Of a stretch of 63,425 nucleotides of DNA, positions 10,340 to 21,419 are shown in pieces. Both the position numbers and the translations under genes were made by a program. The notes under the pieces were generated by a model. The model was not told the origin of the DNA. It saw only the letters and a list, made by a program, of their open reading frames with translations, and made no database searches. Source of the stretch: an uncultured Prochlorococcus sp. (GTDB taxonomy: Bacteria; Cyanobacteriota; Cyanobacteriia; PCC-6307; Cyanobiaceae); the NCBI GenBank assembly GCA_902627335.1, contig CACOIV010000005.1:1-63425 (forward strand). The letters run 5' to 3'. The first letter of the stretch is position 1. Each line of letters begins with the position of its first letter.

Positions 10340-10945
10340 CTGAATAATTCACTTTTTCAATCACCTTTAATTTTATGGGAAGAGAAAGCCAGTAACTTTC
10401 TAAGTGAAAATAATCTGCCTGAAATTCCAGGTGCCTGGAAACTAATGCTTTTAGGAGATGGCAGTCCCACTCGACATTTGCAGCTTCTAACCAAACAAGA
10501 AACAAAAATTGAATTAATTGGAATGAATGAAAATAATCATTTTGAAGGTGAAGGTCCTAAAGAAATTCATCAATTAAAAAAACCATTAATAAGAAGACAA
10601 GTTTGGATAAAAAATAATGAAAGAAAATTAGCTTGGGCTGAGAGTTGGTGGAATATTGAACAAGTAAAAGTTAATCTAACTAATAAAAAAGAACCAATTT
10701 GGAAAAATCTCACTCAAGATAGATCTGAATTATTTAGAGAGATAGATACAATTGGACTTGTGACGTCAAATTGGTTAGAAAAAGAATTCTCATCTAAAGG
10801 CCCTTTCTGGTCAAGAAACTATAGATTTTTTAGAAATAGAAAACCATTAACTATTATTAGAGAAGTTTTTAATCCATTCATAGAAAAATGGATTGGAGAT
10901 TCTGATATTAAAAAATTTGAAAATTTATATTCTTCTTCTTCTTGA
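10340..10945 (+). CDS. Chorismate pyruvate-lyase of the DUF98 family, probably from a non-ATG start
   Basis: This family (PF01947) cleaves chorismate to 4-hydroxybenzoate and pyruvate; in cyanobacteria 4-hydroxybenzoate is the head group for plastoquinone. The core motifs are LLGDGSPTRHLQ, RRQVWI, LAWAESWW and the end block GPFWSRNYRF ... PLTIIREVF. The first ATG (10445) sits inside the first conserved block and would give 166 residues. The frame is open back to a TAA at 10331-10333, and the upstream reading (LNNSLFQSPLILWEE, then LPEIPGAWK) looks like genuine family sequence. The only start-like codon there is CTG at 10340, giving 201 residues; I chose that, with start uncertain. It overlaps the convergent next gene by 21 bases. 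Confidence 0.85.
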   Translation: MNNSLFQSPLILWEEKASNFLSENNLPEIPGAWKLMLLGDGSPTRHLQLLTKQETKIELIGMNENNHFEGEGPKEIHQLKKPLIRRQVWIKNNERKLAWAESWWNIEQVKVNLTNKKEPIWKNLTQDRSELFREIDTIGLVTSNWLEKEFSSKGPFWSRNYRFFRNRKPLTIIREVFNPFIEKWIGDSDIKKFENLYSSSS

Positions 10946-11479
10946 TTTTGGAAAACTTTTGGTTTTGGGAGTTCTAATAATTTCATTATCTCTATCAGGA
11001 TTAATTTCTTGTCTTTCATTATTAGACCTCTGCCACTTATTAACTTTAAAATCAGTTTCTTCAGGCCAATCGTCAACTGGGTATAAAAGTCTTGCAGATT
11101 TATTTGAAACAGGTTCATTTAATTCTCTTAATGATCTAGCCTCTAAAGGCCTTTTGTTACTAAAATTTTCTTTTGTAGATTCTGAGTCTATATCTCTACT
11201 GAAATATTTAAATTGATCGCTATTTTCATCTTCATCAAACCAATCCTCTAAATCCTCGTCTTCAAAAATAGAATCAATCTTATCATTTACCCATCTGCCC
11301 ATATCTTTGACATTTGCACGTGACAATCTATTAAACCTTCCTCTCCTTCTACTACCTGGTCTTGTGCCAGATACTCCGTCAACAAATTGTCGCCCTGCTT
11401 CAAAAAATTGATCCACTTTTTTATCAAGATTACCAATCTCAAAATTATTCTTATTATTCCTTCTTCTAGATGATTCCAT
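10925..11479 (-). CDS. Conserved hypothetical protein, charged and low in complexity
   Basis: A 184-residue protein with no family that I recognise. It is strongly polar: basic at the N-terminus (SRRRNNKNN) and at 42-50 (SRRRGRFNR), very acidic in the middle (FEDEDLEDWFDEDENSD) and basic again at the end (PKSRRRRI). Such alternating charge suggests a partly disordered nucleic-acid-binding or assembly protein, but that is inference. It has no membrane segment or signal peptide. It is downstream of the SprT-like gene (75-base gap) and its last 21 bases lie antisense to the end of the chorismate lyase gene. Antisense ORFs in this region look like shadows, since this one is the longest and has a proper start. 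Confidence 0.6.
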   Translation of the reverse strand: MESSRRRNNKNNFEIGNLDKKVDQFFEAGRQFVDGVSGTRPGSRRRGRFNRLSRANVKDMGRWVNDKIDSIFEDEDLEDWFDEDENSDQFKYFSRDIDSESTKENFSNKRPLEARSLRELNEPVSNKSARLLYPVDDWPEETDFKVNKWQRSNNERQEINPDRDNEIIRTPKTKSFPKSRRRRI

Positions 11480-11554
11480 AAAATAATTTTAAACCCAAAT
11501 TAATCTAAATTATGTAAAAAAGCATTTTTAGAAACATAATCAATTTAAAAATCA

Positions 11555-12082
11555 TTAATCAAAGATAATCATGCATTTTTTATTCCATAAACCATTAAAA
11601 AAAAGATTACAACATTTTTTGCATGCAATATTTTTCATCCTTTTTCTATATAAATATTGATTACCACAATTAAGACAAACTCCCACGTATTTTAGTTCTT
11701 TTCTTAAAACTGGAAAATTATGCTTAATTGTTACTTTGAAATTGTTCTGTTGCAAATTAATTTGCTCCATTTTGCTTATAAAATGGATTCCATGAATTTC
11801 ATTAATATTTAAAATACGATCTATCCATGCATGTATCATCTCATGACATAAAGTACTATGGATATTTTGCAGTTCTGAATTTGCTAAAACTGGTTTGGAT
11901 AGAATTATTTCTGACTGTACAGTTCCCTTAGCTTTTATCCTTTTATAAAAACCTGCAGTAGTTCTTAATCTATTATCACTCCATTTAATCTTTACGATTG
12001 GTTCTTGATTAATTGTTAAAGTATTTTTAAAAAATAATTTATTGAACTTATGAAATATTGGGATGAGAGGAATTACTGCCAC
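11555..12082 (-). CDS. SprT-like zinc metallopeptidase domain protein
   Basis: A 175-residue SprT-family protein. It shows the HExxH-type zinc site CHEMIHAW, with a third ligand candidate in the following HGIHF, and a C-terminal zinc ribbon with paired cysteines (CLNCGNQY ... CKKC). In eukaryotes related Spartan proteins cut DNA-protein crosslinks; the bacterial role is not established. The start is GTG at 12082 (VAVIPLIP read as M). It is 83 bases from the divergent 12166 gene. Confidence 0.85.
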   Translation of the reverse strand: MAVIPLIPIFHKFNKLFFKNTLTINQEPIVKIKWSDNRLRTTAGFYKRIKAKGTVQSEIILSKPVLANSELQNIHSTLCHEMIHAWIDRILNINEIHGIHFISKMEQINLQQNNFKVTIKHNFPVLRKELKYVGVCLNCGNQYLYRKRMKNIACKKCCNLFFNGLWNKKCMIIFD

Positions 12083-12165
12083 TATAAATAAAATTTATTA
12101 TTATTTTGACAAATAAAACCATCAAAATCGATTTATTTCCCTAAAGTATTAAAAAACCTATCATT

Positions 12166-12585
12166 ATGGACGCAACACTAGTTAAAGATATTGGAGTTAA
12201 AGCCCTTTTGGCTGGCGGAGCAGTTTTAATTTCTTTTTGGACATTTAATGCTGTTAAACTTGTTATCCGAGCTAGAGGAATTAATCCCCTAGTAAGAAAA
12301 TTCTTTGATCAGATTGCTGCAGGTAGAATTGACGCTGCATATGGATTAACAAGTAAAACCTATAAAACTCATGTAAAAAGGCAAGATTTTTTAAAATTTC
12401 TAGCTAGCTTAAATTTAAATAAATACAGAAATTTAAAATCTGGTACACCTAGAATCGAAGAAGATCAAATTATCATTACTCTTAATCTGAAAACCGAAGA
12501 TAAAAAAGAAGAGTTACCATTAGACTTCACCTTCTCACAAATTGATAATGACTGGAAAATTGACAGAATATCAAAAGCAAAATAA
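12166..12585 (+). CDS. Conserved hypothetical protein with one membrane anchor
   Basis: A 139-residue protein. Residues about 12-33 form one hydrophobic segment (ALLAGGAVLISFWTFNAVKL), followed by a basic stretch, suggesting the remaining part faces the cytoplasm. The rest (FFDQIAAGRIDAAYGLTS ... DWKIDRI) has the pattern of a small NTF2-like/DUF4864-like domain seen in many cyanobacterial proteins of unknown function. It is 12 bases before ligA and probably co-transcribed. Function unknown. Confidence 0.8.
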   Translation: MDATLVKDIGVKALLAGGAVLISFWTFNAVKLVIRARGINPLVRKFFDQIAAGRIDAAYGLTSKTYKTHVKRQDFLKFLASLNLNKYRNLKSGTPRIEEDQIIITLNLKTEDKKEELPLDFTFSQIDNDWKIDRISKAK

Positions 12586-14796
<2,211 letters not shown>

Positions 14797-14800
<4 letters not shown>

Positions 14801-15402
14801 TTTTCAGAAGATTCTTTTATGACTTCATTAGAATATTTTGTCAAAAAGTAAATTATTAAAAATGTTGAAACTATACTTATTATTGTTGTTACAGTATTAC
14901 CATTTAATTTTAAATTTTTTATCTCATCTAAGTTATTTGACAAACTTCCAAGAGCACAATATAGATAGGTCCCAGGAATAATAAATAACAAACCTATAGA
15001 AAAGTCCTTATAACTTACTTTATTTAAACCATAAAAATAATTAAGAATACTAAAGGGGAAAAGAGGAGATAATCGAGTAAGAATTATTAATTTTAAACCC
15101 CCTTTATTGATAATTTTTTCTAAAAGTTTAATTTTGGGAAATCTACTAATTATTATCACAATCTTTTTAAAAAAATATTCCTTAGCAAGGAAAAAGGATA
15201 TCGATGCTCCTATAAAAGCACTTAAAAAGACAACAATTGAGCCGAAATATGGACCATACAAAAAACCTGCTAACAATGATAACCAAGAAGCCGGTAAAAT
15301 TAATAAAACTGAAATTATATAAAAAAATACAAAAGTAACAATACCCCATCCAGTATCCAAATAAAATAAAAAATTTAAAAAATTATCTATTAGAAAAGAC
15401 AT
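14797..15402 (-). CDS. VTT-domain (TVP38/TMEM64/DedA-related) membrane protein
   Basis: A 201-residue multi-span inner membrane protein of the VTT/SNARE-associated family. It shows the signature GFLYGPYFGSIVVFLSAFIG, then ISFFLAKEYF, and the second re-entrant-type motif LTRLSPLFPFSILNYFYG, plus a final hydrophobic helix. Such proteins are linked to membrane homeostasis and phospholipid scrambling, but the role here is unknown. Its start overlaps the last base of valS, so it is probably translated in the same message. Its stop shares the bases TTAA with the plus-strand ORF at 14648. Confidence 0.85.
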
Positions 15403-18158
15403 TAATCTATCATTTTTAATTTTTGAATAATAGATTTTGATTTTGATTTAGCTTCATCTAATTTTAATTTGCATTCATTAACAATATCTTTGGGGGCTTT
15501 TTCTAGAAAATTTTTATTTTCAATTCTTTTACTAAGAACCTCAATTTCTTTGTTAACTTTAGAAAGATCATTTGTAAGTCTTTCTCTAAGAACATCTAAA
15601 TTTATGATTCCCTCGAATGGTAAATAAACCTCAAGATCTCCCACTATTCCTGAAAATGATTTTGCATAATCTTTTCTATTGATTTCAGCCTCTTGAAATA
15701 TATAAACATTTTCTGACTTAGTAAATAGCTTAATATCTGATGCTAACTTGATTAAGAAATTCAATAATTTTGAATTATTAGAGATTAAATATATTGAAAT
15801 CAATTGCGAAGGTTTGAGTCCTATTTCAGCCCTAAGATTCCTTATTAATCTAATAATCTCAAAAAATTCTTCAAAAGACTTTTCTAAATCATTATTTATA
15901 TGATCACTATAAATTGATGGCCATTTTTGCAATGATAATAATTTATTTTGAGAATGATTATTCAATGCATGCCAAAGTTCCTCTGTGATATGAGGCATAA
16001 AAGGATTGAGCATTATTAAAATATCATTCAAAATATGTATTAATAAATTTTCATCATTAGAACGACTGGTAGATTCATTTGCATTAAATCTTGGTTTTAA
16101 AAACTCAACATACCAATCACAAAAGTCATTCCATGTAAATTCATAAATAAGCTTAGCGGCCTCGCCTAATTTATAATTATGTATAAGGTCTGTTACCTTA
16201 TTTTTAGTTTTATTTAATCTAGATAAAATCCATTGATCTGATAATTCTAATTTATTTGATTCAAATTCCATCTTTTCTACATTTACATTTTTAGTAGTAT
16301 TAATCAACGCAAATTTAGTGGCATTCCAAAGCTTATTTGCAAAATTTCTAGAAGCTTCTACTGTAGATGATGTTTGCTTTTTTCTATCAAAATCCAACCT
16401 TATATCTTGCCCAGCTCCTGCAACTTCACGTATTAAAGCGAAGCGCAAAGCATCTGATCCATACTTTTCAATTAACAATAAAGGATCTATTCCATTTCCT
16501 GCGCTTTTACTCATTTTCTTATTATTTTCATCTCTTACAAGGCCATGAATATATACATCTTTAAATGGAATTTTTGCAGTAAATATATTTCCCATCATTG
16601 TCATCCTCGCCACCCAGAAAAAAATAATATCAAAACCAGTTACCAGTAAACTATTGGGATACCACTTTTGAAAATCTTTACTATCTATTGAAGGCCATCC
16701 CAAAGTAGAAAAAGGCCAAAGCCCACTAGAAAACCATGTATCTAAAACATCTTTATCTCTCACAAGTTTGATATTTAATCCAAATTTTTCTTTAGCAATA
16801 TTTAATGCTTCATTTTCATCATGAGCTATTACATAAGGTGTGTTCTGATCTACTTTATCTTCTGAATCATTTAAAACATACCATGCTGGTATTTGGTGGC
16901 CCCACCATAACTGTCTACTTATACACCAATCATTAATATTGGTTAGCCAATCTTTATATACCTTTTGCCATCTCAAAGGAATAAAATTAGGTTCATTGGA
17001 ATTTAGTTTATCGAGACAATCTGAAGATATATTCTCCATTTTTAAAAACCACTGAGTTGATAAAAGTGGTTCAATTGGAACCTTTCCCCTGTCAGAGAAG
17101 GGAACAGTATGTGTATAATTTTCAATCTTAGTTAGCAATCCTATATCATCTAATTCTTGAATTATTTGTTTTCTAGCCTGGAATCTATCCAGATTCTCAA
17201 ATTTACCTGCATTATTGTTCAAAGTGCCATCTTTGTTCATTATATTTATCTGCTTTAAATTATTTCTTTTGCCAATTTGGAAATCATTAGGATCATGAGC
17301 AGGAGTAACTTTTACACAACCAGTTCCAAAGCTCATATCCACATGCGAATCACCAACAATTGGAATTTCTCTATTAACGAATGGAACCTTTACGTACTTT
17401 CCAATAAAATTTTGATATCTTTTATCTTCTGGATTTACGGCCACTGCTGTGTCTCCTAATAAAGTCTCTGGCCTTGTGGTGGCAACTTCGAGATATTGAT
17501 CCTCAAAATTTTGATCATCCATAATCAAAGGATATTTAAAATGCCAAAGAAATCCGTTAACCTCTTGCATTTCTACTTCTAAATCACTAACGGCAGATTG
17601 AGAGGAGGGACACCAATTCACTAAATATTCACCTCTATAAATAAGATTTCTTTTATGTAATAAAACAAATGCCGATACTACGGCTTTATTTAATTGATCA
17701 TCTAAAGTGAATCTTTCTCGCCCCCAGTCAACAGAATAACCAATACTTTTGAGCTGCGAAACAATATTACCTCCGCTTTCCTCTTTCCATTTCCATGCTC
17801 TTTTCATAAACTCTTCTCTTCCAATCTCTTCTAGATCTAACCCCTCTTTTTTAATTTGTTTTTCAAGAATAGTTTGTACCGCAATAGAAGCATGATCTGT
17901 ACCCGGTAAACATAATACATTCTTACCTCTCAACCTTTGAAATCTAACTATGACGTCAATTAAAGCAGTATTAAAAGCATGCCCCATATGAAGCGACCCA
18001 GTTACATTAGGCGGGGGGATTACTATACAAAAAGGCTCACCTCCTTTCTCAGGATCTGCATTAAAAGCTTTGAATTTTTCCCAATTATTCTGCCATTTTT
18101 GCTCTATATCTGAAGGATCATAATTTTTTAAGGTAAAATCATCTTTTTCAATACTCAT
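15402..18158 (-). CDS. valS: Valyl-tRNA synthetase
   Basis: A class I synthetase of 918 residues that charges tRNA-Val. The HIGH motif is PNVTGSLHMGHAF and the KMSKS motif is NKKMSKSAGN. The CP1 editing domain (about 200-350, with LGDTAVAVNPED and GTGCVKVTPAHDPND) is intact, as is the C-terminal coiled-coil arm (last about 65 residues). The gene lies on the same strand as, and downstream of, tRNA-Val(UAC) and the IscA-like gene, with 102 bases between that gene and the valS start. It shares one base with the VTT gene. Confidence 0.97.
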   Translation of the reverse strand: MSIEKDDFTLKNYDPSDIEQKWQNNWEKFKAFNADPEKGGEPFCIVIPPPNVTGSLHMGHAFNTALIDVIVRFQRLRGKNVLCLPGTDHASIAVQTILEKQIKKEGLDLEEIGREEFMKRAWKWKEESGGNIVSQLKSIGYSVDWGRERFTLDDQLNKAVVSAFVLLHKRNLIYRGEYLVNWCPSSQSAVSDLEVEMQEVNGFLWHFKYPLIMDDQNFEDQYLEVATTRPETLLGDTAVAVNPEDKRYQNFIGKYVKVPFVNREIPIVGDSHVDMSFGTGCVKVTPAHDPNDFQIGKRNNLKQINIMNKDGTLNNNAGKFENLDRFQARKQIIQELDDIGLLTKIENYTHTVPFSDRGKVPIEPLLSTQWFLKMENISSDCLDKLNSNEPNFIPLRWQKVYKDWLTNINDWCISRQLWWGHQIPAWYVLNDSEDKVDQNTPYVIAHDENEALNIAKEKFGLNIKLVRDKDVLDTWFSSGLWPFSTLGWPSIDSKDFQKWYPNSLLVTGFDIIFFWVARMTMMGNIFTAKIPFKDVYIHGLVRDENNKKMSKSAGNGIDPLLLIEKYGSDALRFALIREVAGAGQDIRLDFDRKKQTSSTVEASRNFANKLWNATKFALINTTKNVNVEKMEFESNKLELSDQWILSRLNKTKNKVTDLIHNYKLGEAAKLIYEFTWNDFCDWYVEFLKPRFNANESTSRSNDENLLIHILNDILIMLNPFMPHITEELWHALNNHSQNKLLSLQKWPSIYSDHINNDLEKSFEEFFEIIRLIRNLRAEIGLKPSQLISIYLISNNSKLLNFLIKLASDIKLFTKSENVYIFQEAEINRKDYAKSFSGIVGDLEVYLPFEGIINLDVLRERLTNDLSKVNKEIEVLSKRIENKNFLEKAPKDIVNECKLKLDEAKSKSKSIIQKLKMID

Positions 18159-18260
18159 CTTAAATTACAAATTTCAAATAACCTCTTACTATCTTATATT
18201 GATCTGTGCAAATAATTACTCATAATTTTTTTTTTCGTTTTTTTGATAAAAATTTAAAAA

Positions 18261-18602
18261 TCAAATCAACAGCTTAAAACCAGAACCACAAGAACATCTT
18301 ATAGAGTTGTCTGGAGAAGATATCAAAAAACCTCCTCCACTTAAATCACCATAGTAATCAAGAACTAACCCTTTAAAAAGAGAAAATTTTGCAGAATCTG
18401 CAAATAATGTTACTCCTTCAGTTCTTGAAATTGGAGAACCATTACAATTTCCAGGCTTTAGCCGAATATGTAACCATCCTTCATTATCGAGATCATTAAT
18501 CAGATCAATAAACATTTGCCCAGGAGTTCCAGCAAAAGAAGCCTGTCTTGATAATTCGGCAGCTGCAGGCTTACTAATAGAAAGATTTACAATCTCTGGC
18601 AT
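18261..18602 (-). CDS. IscA/HesB-like (A-type carrier) Fe-S assembly domain protein
   Basis: A 113-residue protein with the A-type carrier pattern. The N-terminal AAAEL helix is followed by a beta-rich core, and the three ligand cysteines are in place: C53 (PGNCNGSPIS), C103 and C105 (RCSCGSGF), the last matching the family CGCGxSF. The DYYGDLSGGGFLISSPDN stretch matches the family 'DY...GGGF.i.NP' block. The first cysteine lies in GNCNG rather than the usual GGCSG, so this is a divergent paralogue. An Fe-S delivery role is inferred. Its ATG is only 19 bases downstream of the 3' end of tRNA-Val. Confidence 0.82.
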   Translation of the reverse strand: MPEIVNLSISKPAAAELSRQASFAGTPGQMFIDLINDLDNEGWLHIRLKPGNCNGSPISRTEGVTLFADSAKFSLFKGLVLDYYGDLSGGGFLISSPDNSIRCSCGSGFKLLI

Positions 18603-18621
18603 ATGAAATTTTTTACTTTAA

Positions 18622-18693
<72 letters not shown>

Positions 18694-18792
18694 TCCCTCT
18701 TCCTATTCTAATAGATTAAGTAATAAGTTTTGAAATTAATATTCAAATATTTCAACTTTAAGGCAAAATTGAATTAATAATAAATATATTTT

Positions 18793-19617
18793 ATGGATAA
18801 TAAAGAGAAGTTGAAAAAATTTGAAGATTATAAGTTTGATACTTTAAATGAATTCAAAGAATTATTAGATAATATCAATGCTATACGAAATAAAGAGGAA
18901 GGATGTCCATGGCATAACTCACAAACCCATCAAACTCTTTTACCATATCTTTTAGAAGAGAGTTATGAATTTATAGAGGCCTTAGAGAAACAAGATAAGA
19001 TTAATATGAAGGAAGAATTGGGGGATCTTTTATTACAAGTGATGCTCCATTCAGATATTGAATATGAGAAAGAAGTATTTTCTATTAAAGATGTAATTCA
19101 TTGTTTGAATAAAAAAATCAAATATCGACATCCACATGTCTTTCAAAAAAAAGAAAAGATTTCTAAAGAAAAAGCCAAGAAAATTTGGGAACAATTAAAA
19201 CAAAATACACATAAAGTAGCATATGAAGATTCTTTAAGTTCTAGCCTAATTTCAAAATTAAAATATTTAGAACCTATTAAGGGAACGGAAATAATTTCCG
19301 ACGAGGTAAGTAAATATGGATTTGCATGGGAAAATTACAGTCAAATTCTAGATAAGATTAATGAAGAATTAGGGGAACTTAAGGAGGCTCTAGAAAATAA
19401 AGATGAACAATCTATTAAAGAAGAGATGGGAGATATTTTTTTTACTTTAATTAATCTATCATTTTTCCTTAATATAAAAAGCCAAGAAACTCTCAATCAA
19501 GCAAATAAAAAATTTATCAAAAGATTTGCATTTATTGAAGAAAAATTAGATGATAAAATAGATAAAGTCACTCGAAATGAATTGAAGAGACTTTGGGATT
19601 TAGCAAAAAAAGATTAA
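18793..19617 (+). CDS. mazG: Nucleoside triphosphate pyrophosphohydrolase MazG
   Basis: A MazG-type NTP pyrophosphohydrolase of 274 residues, with tandem MazG domains. The first domain shows CPWHNSQTHQTLLPYLLEE, the metal-binding LEESYEFIEA and EELGDLLLQVMLHS. The second domain repeats the pattern (KINEELGELKEALEN, then EEMGDIFFTLINL). The enzyme hydrolyses nucleoside triphosphates to monophosphates; the in vivo target in marine cyanobacteria is debated. It is first of a long plus-strand run and precedes speE by 10 bases. Confidence 0.93.
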   Translation: MDNKEKLKKFEDYKFDTLNEFKELLDNINAIRNKEEGCPWHNSQTHQTLLPYLLEESYEFIEALEKQDKINMKEELGDLLLQVMLHSDIEYEKEVFSIKDVIHCLNKKIKYRHPHVFQKKEKISKEKAKKIWEQLKQNTHKVAYEDSLSSSLISKLKYLEPIKGTEIISDEVSKYGFAWENYSQILDKINEELGELKEALENKDEQSIKEEMGDIFFTLINLSFFLNIKSQETLNQANKKFIKRFAFIEEKLDDKIDKVTRNELKRLWDLAKKD

Positions 19618-19627
19618 ATAATTAAAA

Positions 19628-20494
19628 ATGAATAATGATCAAATTTGGATAGATGAAAATCACAAAGATTCGCGATATGGATTAAAAGGAAAATTAGTAG
19701 TTCGGAAAAAAACTGCATATCAAGAGATCATCATATTAAAAACATTTGAATATGGAAATGCTCTAATGCTTGATGGATGTTGGATGACTTCAGATAGAGA
19801 CGAAAAGTATTACCATGAATGCTTAGTACATCCAGCATTAAGTAACTTATCAAAAATTAATACAGTTCTTATAATTGGAGGGGGAGATGGAGGAACACTT
19901 AGAGAATGCTTGAAATATAAAGATATAACAGCAATTGATTTAGTAGAAATTGATGAAGAAGTAATAAATTTATCAAAACATTTTCTTAAGAAAATAGGAG
20001 GTGATTCATGGTTAGATAAACGACTAAAAATAAATATCTGCGATGGATGTAAATGGGTAAAAAATGTTAAAAATAATTATTACGATGCAATTTTAATAGA
20101 CTGCTCTGACCCTTCAGACTTTGCAAATGGATTATTTAGTACTAATTTTTATAAAGAATGCAAAAGAATTCTTAAAGAGAAAGGTGTTTTAGCCACGCAA
20201 AGTGAATCTCCAGAATCATTTAAAAAGATTCATATTAAAATTATTCAATCTTTAAAATCTATTTTTAAAACATCCTCAACAATGTATGCTTTTGTACCTT
20301 TTTATCCAAGTGGGATATGGAGTTGGACTTTTGCCTCTAACAATGAAAAGGATTTCTTAATTCCGAAACATAATCAAATTAAATCGATAGAAAATAGCTG
20401 TGATATTTGGAATTTAAATTATCAAGAAGGTTCACTTAAAATGATCCCAAATAAATTCTTAAAAGAACTTTTTAAGCAAAATACTAATGATTAA
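19628..20494 (+). CDS. speE: Spermidine synthase
   Basis: A 288-residue aminopropyltransferase that moves the aminopropyl group from decarboxylated S-adenosylmethionine to putrescine. Motifs: the methyltransferase-type fold with GGGDGGTLREC, the acidic VEIDEEVI segment, the catalytic DCSDPSDF region and LMLDGCWMTSDRDEKYYHE. The last 8 bases overlap the start of speB, which argues for translational coupling in the arginine-to-spermidine pathway. Confidence 0.95.
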   Translation: MNNDQIWIDENHKDSRYGLKGKLVVRKKTAYQEIIILKTFEYGNALMLDGCWMTSDRDEKYYHECLVHPALSNLSKINTVLIIGGGDGGTLRECLKYKDITAIDLVEIDEEVINLSKHFLKKIGGDSWLDKRLKINICDGCKWVKNVKNNYYDAILIDCSDPSDFANGLFSTNFYKECKRILKEKGVLATQSESPESFKKIHIKIIQSLKSIFKTSSTMYAFVPFYPSGIWSWTFASNNEKDFLIPKHNQIKSIENSCDIWNLNYQEGSLKMIPNKFLKELFKQNTND

Positions 20495-21368
20495 TAACAA
20501 ACTATTTGAAAAAGAAGGGCCTATTTTTATGGGTTCTAACAAAAATAATATAGATTTTAAAATAGGAATATTTGGTGTTAATTATGACGGAACTACCTCT
20601 TATAAATCTGGCGCCAGGTTTGGACCACATGCTATAAGGATGGCTAGTCAAAGTTTAGAAACATATTGCCCAATTCTTAATAAAGATCTCAATGAATTAG
20701 GTTATTTAGATTTTGGATCATTATCAATAGAATTAACTAATACTGAATCTGTAATTAATAAAGTTAATCATGCAACAAAATATATTATTGATAAAAATCT
20801 TAAGCCACTCTTGTTTGGAGGTGAGCATTCAATAACAACAGGAGTAGTTCAGGCACTGATAAAAAAATATCCTGATCTAATACTTTTACAATTAGATGCT
20901 CATGCTGATCTAAGAGATTCATATTTAAATAATAAATTTAGTCATGCTTGCACCATGAAAAGATGTTTTGAAATTTTACCAAAACAAACAATTTTTCAAA
21001 TTGGGATAAGAAGTGGGACAAAAGATGAGTTCGATTTCATGAGAAATAAAACTCAACTAATTAATTTTGAAGAAACAAAAGATATAAAATTGCTAAATGA
21101 AAAATTGTCTCATTTTAAATCTTCGCCTATCTATTTAACTATAGATTTAGATTGGTTTGACCCTAGCTTAGTTCCTGGTACAGGTACACCTGAGCCTGGG
21201 GGATATTTCTGGAAAGACTTTGAAAGTATTTTAAAAATATTAAATCAACATACACTTATAGGGGCTGACATTGTTGAATTATCTCCAGAGTTAGATCCCA
21301 GCGGAGTAAGTAGTATCGTCGCCGCAAAAGTTGCTAGAAGCTTAATTATGACTTTAGACAATCTGTAA
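20487..21368 (+). CDS. speB: Agmatinase (ureohydrolase family)
   Basis: A 293-residue member of the arginase/agmatinase family, which hydrolyses agmatine to putrescine and urea. The two-manganese site is visible: GGEHS, then DAHADLR, and the distal DLDWFDPSLVPGTGTPEPGG (the family's D-x-D metal ligands; the residue after the second D varies from the commoner DVLDP). The closing EELSPELDPSG-like VELSPELDPSG is intact. The overlap with speE and the pathway link support agmatinase over arginase, but substrate choice is an inference. Confidence 0.92.
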   Translation: MINNKLFEKEGPIFMGSNKNNIDFKIGIFGVNYDGTTSYKSGARFGPHAIRMASQSLETYCPILNKDLNELGYLDFGSLSIELTNTESVINKVNHATKYIIDKNLKPLLFGGEHSITTGVVQALIKKYPDLILLQLDAHADLRDSYLNNKFSHACTMKRCFEILPKQTIFQIGIRSGTKDEFDFMRNKTQLINFEETKDIKLLNEKLSHFKSSPIYLTIDLDWFDPSLVPGTGTPEPGGYFWKDFESILKILNQHTLIGADIVELSPELDPSGVSSIVAAKVARSLIMTLDNL

Positions 21369-21377
21369 AAAAAAGAA

Positions 21378-21408
21378 TTAATTTGATAAAAAAGATAGAT
21401 CAAATTAA
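21378..21408 (+). promoter_or_regulatory. Perfect 10-bp inverted repeat between speB and gcvT
   Basis: Arms TTAATTTGAT (21378-21387) and ATCAAATTAA (21399-21408) are exact reverse complements with an 11-base loop. The second arm ends 11 bases before the gcvT ATG. It could be a protein-binding operator or a weak hairpin separating speB from gcvT; there is no following T-run. Confidence 0.45.
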
Positions 21409-21419
21409 CGAAATATCAA

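Noticed and set aside
18730..18755. TTGAAAT ... ATTTCAA inverted repeat in the tRNA-Val/mazG gap
   Set aside because: Seven-bp arms with a loop of 12 in A+T-rich DNA are common by chance; no supporting context.
21369..21419. Glycine riboswitch before gcvT
   Set aside because: The gap is only 51 bases, too short for the aptamer; only a simple inverted repeat is present.
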